Shown here: in pieces, positions 58,465-64,000 of the stretch
How positions within the stretch are numbered: position 1 is the stretch's first letter
How the letters are laid out: every line of letters begins with the position of its first letter
Made by a program: the position numbers and the translations under genes
Origin: Sphaerolaimus hirsutus
Taxonomy: Eukaryota > Nematoda > Chromadorea > Monhysterida > Sphaerolaimidae
Assembly (NCBI GenBank): GCA_964036195.1
Contig: CAXIWS010000776.1
Coordinates: forward strand, 16,251-80,250
DNA length: 64,000 bases
Direction of reading: 5' to 3'
The notes under the pieces: generated by a model
Seen by the model: the letters and a program-made list of their open reading frames with translations, nothing else
The model's database searches: none
What the model was told of the DNA's origin: nothing

Positions 58465-60359
58465 TTACACATGTTGAACAATATTTGGAACATGAGCCGC
58501 TTTCTTCTTGTTAATTAGAAAAATTAAAGCGGAAACAATTACAAAAACGATGATTGTCACTTGGACCACCAGCAGTACATCCGTGGCGGCAATGTGTCTG
58601 GACGACGGATTCTGGGAGAATGAACAGAGTGTGATTGAACTTTTTGGGAAATAGCATTGAATTAATCATTACACACACGCACACGCACACGCACACGCAC
58701 ACGCACACGCACACGCACACGCACACGCACACGCACACGCACACGCACACGCACACGCACACGCACACGCACACGCATACGCACACACACGCAGACACAC
58801 ACACGCACAGACACACACACGCACAGACACACACACGCACAGACACACACACGCACAGACACGCACACACGCACGCACGCACATGACTGGAAGTTATAAA
58901 AAAGCGAACTCACAACATCCTCAATAGTGACGGTGTCCATTTCGCCAATCGTGGTGAACAGCTTGGTGTACAGCTTGCACAGGTTAGTGCGACATGGCTT
59001 CGTGTCATTCTGTTCACCCATAGCGTCTTCCATCCCGTCGTTGTTGTTATGGGAACGCTGCACACGCAGTGCACCTGCAGTTCGAAATGAGACTGGACTG
59101 ATGCGTATGTGACAGTGTATTAACTTCTATTTGCATGCATTATATTATAGAAAATATTACTCTTGCACAAGTCGAATGTGTTGTGCACAAGTCATTTTGA
59201 CTCGAAACGGAAAAGACATTGCAAAATTGTATTTTAATTGATACGTAAGGATTGCATTCTAAACTCATCATTTTTGACAAAAGTTTGGATTTTACTTACG
59301 TTTAAATTCAAAAGCAAAACAAATTTACATATTTTTCAGCTTCAAGTAAAAATAACTTGTGCACAACACATAATACTTGTGCACTAGTCATATTTTGTAT
59401 AAAACATCGTAAATATTTACATGTTTAAAAATGTCTTAAAGGTGTTACACAATTATACGGAAAAATGAAGTGTTAATGAAGGAAATGTAATTAATTAATG
59501 AACAAATTACGCATTTTATGTAGTGTAACTGACCGTCATTGTCCAAAATTTGGTCTGTAACATTGACCAGCGCCCTGCGGGATCGACTGGCGTCATCGGT
59601 GACGTTGCGTGGTACAGATGGGGCGGGGGCGGGGGCGGGGGCGTCCGATTTGAGCAATGGAGCTGCGCAATGTAATTAGAATTACTCATTATGAATACAT
59701 TCATTCAAATATCTTGTGCAAAACATCTTGTTCACTAAAGAATAGGTCTAAATACAAAGTTGGTTGACAACAATAAATTTCATGTGCAAAAGTACTCGAT
59801 GAAGGCACAGCTTACCGTATTTCCTCGAAATACCCCCCCCCCCTCGTTTGACCCCCCCCTCTCGAGACCACTATGAAACAATCACCCCCCCCTCGAAATA
59901 CCCCCCCCCCCCAAATTGAGTGTAAAGGGAACGTACATGACAATAACTGTAGTTTGTGTTCAGTGTACTGCAGAACACACGTTAAAACACTGTCGGTGTC
60001 ACGTTAGAACAGTGTACATACCATCTACATACTAATATTAGTCTACAGAACCTTTTAAATTGCGGTTTTTGTTGCATTTTTCGACGTCTGCGTACGTTTC
60101 AGACGACAATTTCGTACTCGGTTTTCAAAAATTTTCTTGTGAAACAATAACCCCCCCTCGAAATACCCCCCCTCGTTTAACCCCCCCCCCCTCTCGGGAC
60201 CACTATGAAACAATCACCCCCCGGGGGGTATTTCGAGGAAATACGGTATGCTCAATTATAAAGATAAATATTCACCATAAAAAAATTGAACTGACCAATG
60301 CCGGCATACAGGGAAAAGAAGATGGTTGCCCACATAGCGCCGGAAAAAATGATGCCCAT
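58465..60359 (-). CDS. Small type I membrane protein, 166 residues, four exons
   Basis: Exons in order: 60296-60359, 59534-59662, 58914-59074, 58465-58611. Donors are GTCAGT, GTCAGT and GTGAGT; acceptors GCGCAG, CTGCAG and CTCCCAG. Phases 1, 1 and 0 match at all junctions. The start MGIIFSGAMWATIFFSLYAG is a signal-peptide-like segment. Then follow an Ala/Pro run (APAPAPAP), three sequons (NVT, NVT, NDT), two cysteines (KPCRTNLCKLY), a single hydrophobic helix (VLLVVQVTIIVFVIVSALIF, about residues 130-152), KKK as a stop-transfer signal, and a 13-residue tail ending in TAA. This predicts an extracellular N-terminus with a very short cytoplasmic tail. Family unknown. Introns hold a (CACACG)n microsatellite, TTGTGCAC repeats and a TA-target MITE. 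Confidence 0.85.
58670..58880. repeat. (CACACG)n microsatellite
   Basis: About 120 bases of near-perfect ACACGC hexamers, followed by CACACACACGCACAGA variants. It lies within the last intron of the membrane-protein gene. Open frames here are artefacts. Confidence 0.95.
59815..60246. mobile_element. TA-target MITE, CCGTATTTCC ends, in intron 1
   Basis: The TIR CCGTATTTCCTCGAAATACC lies at both ends with TA at 59813-59814 and 60247-60248. Same family as the right-arm-only insertions at 39255 and 41433. Confidence 0.9.
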
Positions 60360-60398
60360 CGTTTTTGTCGAAGCTGTCGTGCGTCGAAAAAATATATA

Positions 60399-60575
60399 CA
60401 ATTTGATCGCAAATGGTAGCTGAAAAAAATGAACGTTCCTTTTATGTCAGGAAAAACTCAAAGTGGTTGCCTAAGGCTACAAAAAAATAATGTCCATGAT
60501 CCATCAAATAAAATGAAATACTGGAATGTCATGCAGAGATAATCATCTTTTACTGCACCACAGGCAAAAGATTAC
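60399..60575 (+). repeat. 177-bp segment duplicated upstream of the membrane gene
   Basis: Near-identical to 61267-61443, from ACAATTTGATCGCAAATGG to TGCACCACAGGCAARAGATTA. This copy starts 40 bases upstream of the start codon of the 166-residue gene, so its promoter or 5' UTR may lie in duplicated sequence. Confidence 0.85.
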
Positions 60576-60763
60576 ATTTAGATTCAAAAGCAAACAAAAT
60601 ATACACAAATGTCTGTTTCAAGTCAAAATGACTTGTGCACAACACCTGTGACTTGTGCACTATTCGTATTTCCTATAGTATAAATAGATCCATGCAAGTA
60701 GAAGTGCGCTGCAACATGCGCAGTGCACTGGGACAGGTGTAAATTTGATACAAAGTGAAATTT
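60573..60763 (+). repeat. Inverted repeat, left half (about 190 bp)
   Basis: Reverse complement of 63602-63789 with about 95% identity by eye. Contains TTCAAGTCAAAATGACTTG, two TTGTGCAC motifs and GAAGTGCGCTGCAACATGCG. The pair encloses 2.8 kb. Confidence 0.85.
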
Positions 60764-61266
60764 AGTGCAAACGTAAGTGTAAACATGTGCATTGACCTAC
60801 ATAACTATTCCCTTCAAAGATAATTTGTCTATTGTTTAAGTAGAAAAAAATTGCGCATAAGTACATATTCTATAATGCATATAAATGCAATCGCGAGTAC
60901 ACTGAGACAAATGTAAGATTAATTTGCATGGGAATCTAGTGCAACCACCTTTGTCAGTGCATTGCGCATGTCGCAGTGCAGTCCTATTTGCACGGATGTA
61001 TATTGTGGGAAATTTGATTTGTGCACAAGTCGCATGTGTCGTGCACCAGTCACTTTGACTTGAAGCAGTAGACATCACGCAAAAAGCTGTCAAAAATATA
61101 TCCATGCAGATAGGAGTGCACTCAGGCTTGTGCAGTGCACTGAGACGGGTGTACATTTGATACGGGTGAATTTTAGTGCATGCACTGACGTATGTAAATG
61201 AAGCAGTTATGTATCAATGTAAATACAAAATTCACATTGCTTTTTTTACATTTCAAATCAATTCAT
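60764..61266. repeat. Degenerate TTGTGCAC / CAGTGCACTG repeats
   Basis: Two more divergent inverted units, at about 60950-61070 and 61090-61160, with GCAGTGCACTGAGACGGGTGT and GTGCACAAGTCGCATGTG. No gene seen. Confidence 0.55.
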
Positions 61267-61690
61267 ATACAATTTGATCGCAAATGGTAGCTGAAAAAAA
61301 TGAACGTTCCTTTTATGTCAGGAAAAACTCAAAGTGGTTGCCTAAGGCTACAAAAAAATAATGTCCATGATCCATCAAATAAAATGAAATACTGGAATGT
61401 CATGCAGAGATAATCATCTTTTACTGCACCACAGGCAAGAGATTAAGGCATTGTAGCAATCGCAATTATGACTGATTCCATAATGAGGAGAAATTCTGTA
61501 ATGTCATGCAGAGATAATCATCTTTTACTGCACCACAGGCAAAAGATTAAGGCATTTCAGCAATCGCAAATATGACTGATTCCATAATGAGGAGAAATTC
61601 TGGAATGTCATGCAGAGATAATCATCTTTTACTGCACCACAGGCAAGAGATTAAGCATTTGAGCAATCGCAATTATGACTGATTTTTATT
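61267..61690 (+). repeat. Duplicated segment followed by three tandem units of about 105 bp
   Basis: After the copy of 60399-60575, the unit beginning GAATGTCATGCAGAGATAAT and ending CATAATGAGGAGAAATTCT occurs about three times (61395-61680). Confidence 0.85.
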
Positions 61691-63601
61691 GTAGGTAACC
61701 CGCATGGCCAGCGTGCATTCGTCACTTTGAAAAAGATCAAGTGACAGTGGAATGATCAAACAAATGATCCGAATTTCTTACGAGTGCAACTTATATAAAA
61801 TATCAAAGACAATGCCGCCATTACAATCGCACTTGTGTAATAAAGGAAATTCCCACAATGCACAGCACAGCACAGTGTAATAAACCACAGCGGAAATTCT
61901 TTTGATCGATTTCACAAAAAGCGCCGCCAAAGGCAATGATTTATGACAACTTCATATTTAGCTGCAAGTACATATCGCGTCTGGTCATTGCTGCGCGGGT
62001 CCAAATTTGTTATTGACATGCTATACTTTTACGACCCTGAATTTGATTTACTGTAGGATCGTAAAGTTATCGGTTTATGACATGCAAAAGTTGCTTCATT
62101 TCTCCATCGAATGTAAAACAATGAAATATTTGTGTTCACGACAGCACGAAATTTACATCAGATTTATATGACTCGCGCACAAGTCACATGTGTTCTGCAC
62201 AAGTTATTTTCAATTCGAGCATGAGAAAAAGTGTGTTTAAATCGATATAGTTGTCCCAGTGCACTGCGCATGTTGCAGCGCACTTCTATTTGCATGGATG
62301 CATATTTTAGGAAATATGACACGTGCAAAAGTCGTTTGGACTTGAAGCACAAAAAACATCGGAAAAACATGTCAAAAATACATCCATGCGAATAGAAGTG
62401 CGCTCCGACTTGTGCATTGCACTGAGGTAGGTGTCCATTTTAAGCGCTTTTAAATAATTTGGTAGCACTGTAATAATAATTTTTGGCATGTGTCTAATTA
62501 ATAAAAATTTGACTAGTGCACAAGTTGCATGTCTCGTGCCCGAATCTTTATGTCAGTGTATTTACTTATATTTATCTTTTGAAAAAATTTCTCTTCTTAT
62601 TAAATTTTGTAACTGTCTCAATGTACTGCAATGTTTCTGTGCACTCATGCCAAAATGTTATGTCAAAGTATATGTAAGTGCATTATACTCGTGCACAAGT
62701 CGCAAGTTTTGTGCACAAGTCATATTGTTTGTACAGTGTATCCATACAAATGGGAGTGCGCTGCGACATGCGCAATAAATTTTATACCTGTCTCAGTGCA
62801 CTGCGCATGTAGCAGTGCACAGCCATTTGCATGGATGCATCTCTGATGCATTTTTGAACTCTGATTCCTTTATTTTGACTGGGGAATAATTCATTGTGTG
62901 CATAGTATAGTGTTGCGAATGAATATCTTTATGACATTCCATTTTCTGAATATTTGTACAGTGTATGCGCACCATGGGTCAATGTAAATATGTTAATGTT
63001 CAATAAGTAGTTACAATTGTGAGTTTTTCATATTTTGCGTACATTCGTTTCCTTTTCGTCTACATTAATTTACACAAATGTAGTCTGCACAAATTCACTC
63101 ATTTCACAGGAAAAAAATTGTTACTCAATTCACTACCCATTTCGTGGTAATCGACAAACGAGGGCAACAGGATCCTGTGCTTTCTGCAGCTGAATTTTCA
63201 GGTTTGCTATCATTTTAATGATACGTTTATTGGTTATTTGCGGTAATGTCGCAGTGCACTCCTATCTGCATGGATATATTTTTGTTAGTTTCAATTTAAA
63301 AAAACTTGTGCGCAAGTCATATGACTGGTGCACTAGTCACATTGTGTATGGTGCACATTCATGCACGCAGGACTGCGCTGCGACTTGTGCAGTGCACTGA
63401 CAAAGGAGTGTGCATCATTAGGACAAAAGTGCATTAGTACAACAGTAGTTTTTATACAACAAAGGTGCTCATTAGGACAAAAGATGGTTTTTTACAACGG
63501 ATGTCGCTTTTATACAACGCGTGTTGCTTTAGTACAACAAATGTCGCAACAAATTATTTTATAACATGATTATCATTACAAAATATAATTTTAAGTTTTC
63601 G
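61691..63601. repeat. Scattered TTGTGCAC-family repeats, no gene seen
   Basis: Units at about 62160-62410, 62510-62840 and 63240-63410 contain CAGTGCACTGCGCATGT and TGTGCACAAGTC in both orientations. Bases 63420-63550 repeat TAGTACAACA and TTTATACAAC. Short frames are repeat-derived. Confidence 0.55.
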
Positions 63602-63789
63602 TTCTACAAAGTATCAAATTTACACCTCTCCCAGTGCACTGCGCATTTTGCAGCGCACTTTTACTTGCACGGATCTATTTATACTATAGGAAATACGAAT
63701 AGTGCACAAGTCACAGGTGTTGTGCACAAGTTATTTTGACTTGAAACAGACATTTGTCTATATTTTGTTTGCTTTTGAATCTAAATGTA
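63602..63789 (-). repeat. Inverted repeat, right half (about 190 bp)
   Basis: Mirror of 60573-60763. Ends near AATCTAAATGTAA, matching TTACATTTAGATT at the other end. Confidence 0.85.
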
Positions 63790-64000
63790 AGTGTAATCCT
63801 CAATTTTTTTCAAATATGCATGAAAGCACAAAATTTAAACTCATTGAACGTGTGTCAAAAGTGTATTCAACAGAACATAACTAACATGAAAATTTCGATG
63901 GATTTTGAGAATTTGAAACATGACATCCTTAAAGCTATTCCGATAGCTAGAATGAGCTAGATATTTAAATACTTTAGATAACATGAGATTGTTTTAGATG
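63790..64000. other. Window end, no gene seen
   Basis: AT-rich; a 68-codon frame at 63754-63960 overlaps the repeat and has no support. Confidence 0.4.

Noticed and set aside
58511..59063. Cys/Val/Arg repeat proteins on the minus strand
   Set aside because: They are translations of the (CACACG)n microsatellite running into real exon sequence; the spliced 166-residue model explains the exon part.

Overview
The window is nuclear DNA from a eukaryote. Candidate exons have GT-AG splice sites and matching reading phases, introns are abundant, and most of the sequence is built from non-autonomous transposons with terminal inverted repeats (TIRs) and target-site duplications (TSDs). Nothing is prokaryotic. 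The species cannot be named; an invertebrate or a protist with a repeat-rich genome would both fit.

Layout. 1-2869: repeat-rich left flank with no convincing gene. 2870-23052 and 25201-50249: the two arms of a giant inverted repeat around a 2148-base spacer (23053-25200). The right arm is about 4.87 kb longer. Seven insertions found only in the right arm account for that difference, and five of them have clear TSDs. 50250-64000: unique right flank with nested transposons, a small intact membrane-protein gene on the minus strand (58465-60359), and a repeat field (56.3-63.9 kb) rich in TTGTGCAC-type palindromes. That field carries two copies of an RNA motif with the full layout of a hepatitis-delta-virus-like self-cleaving ribozyme.

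Genes. Each arm holds a copy of one large multi-exon gene, minus strand on the left and plus strand on the right. It encodes a Cys-rich protein I do not recognise. Most exon junctions keep phase, which supports a single gene. The three most upstream exons seen lie in the spacer on the minus strand, so they join only the left copy. The right copy starts abruptly, and the left copy has lost a splice acceptor. Both copies are partial at both ends. The small gene at 58465-60359 has four phase-consistent exons encoding 166 residues: signal peptide, three N-glycosylation sequons, one transmembrane helix and a short basic tail.

Mobile DNA and genes interact closely here. At least two introns of the large gene are made of a TIR element whose ends are the splice sites (an introner-like transposon with a CWG target). 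Other element families, with TA, AATT or 8-bp targets, are nested in one another and in introns. The arms may be a true palindrome or two haplotypes wrongly joined head to head; the sequence alone cannot settle this.
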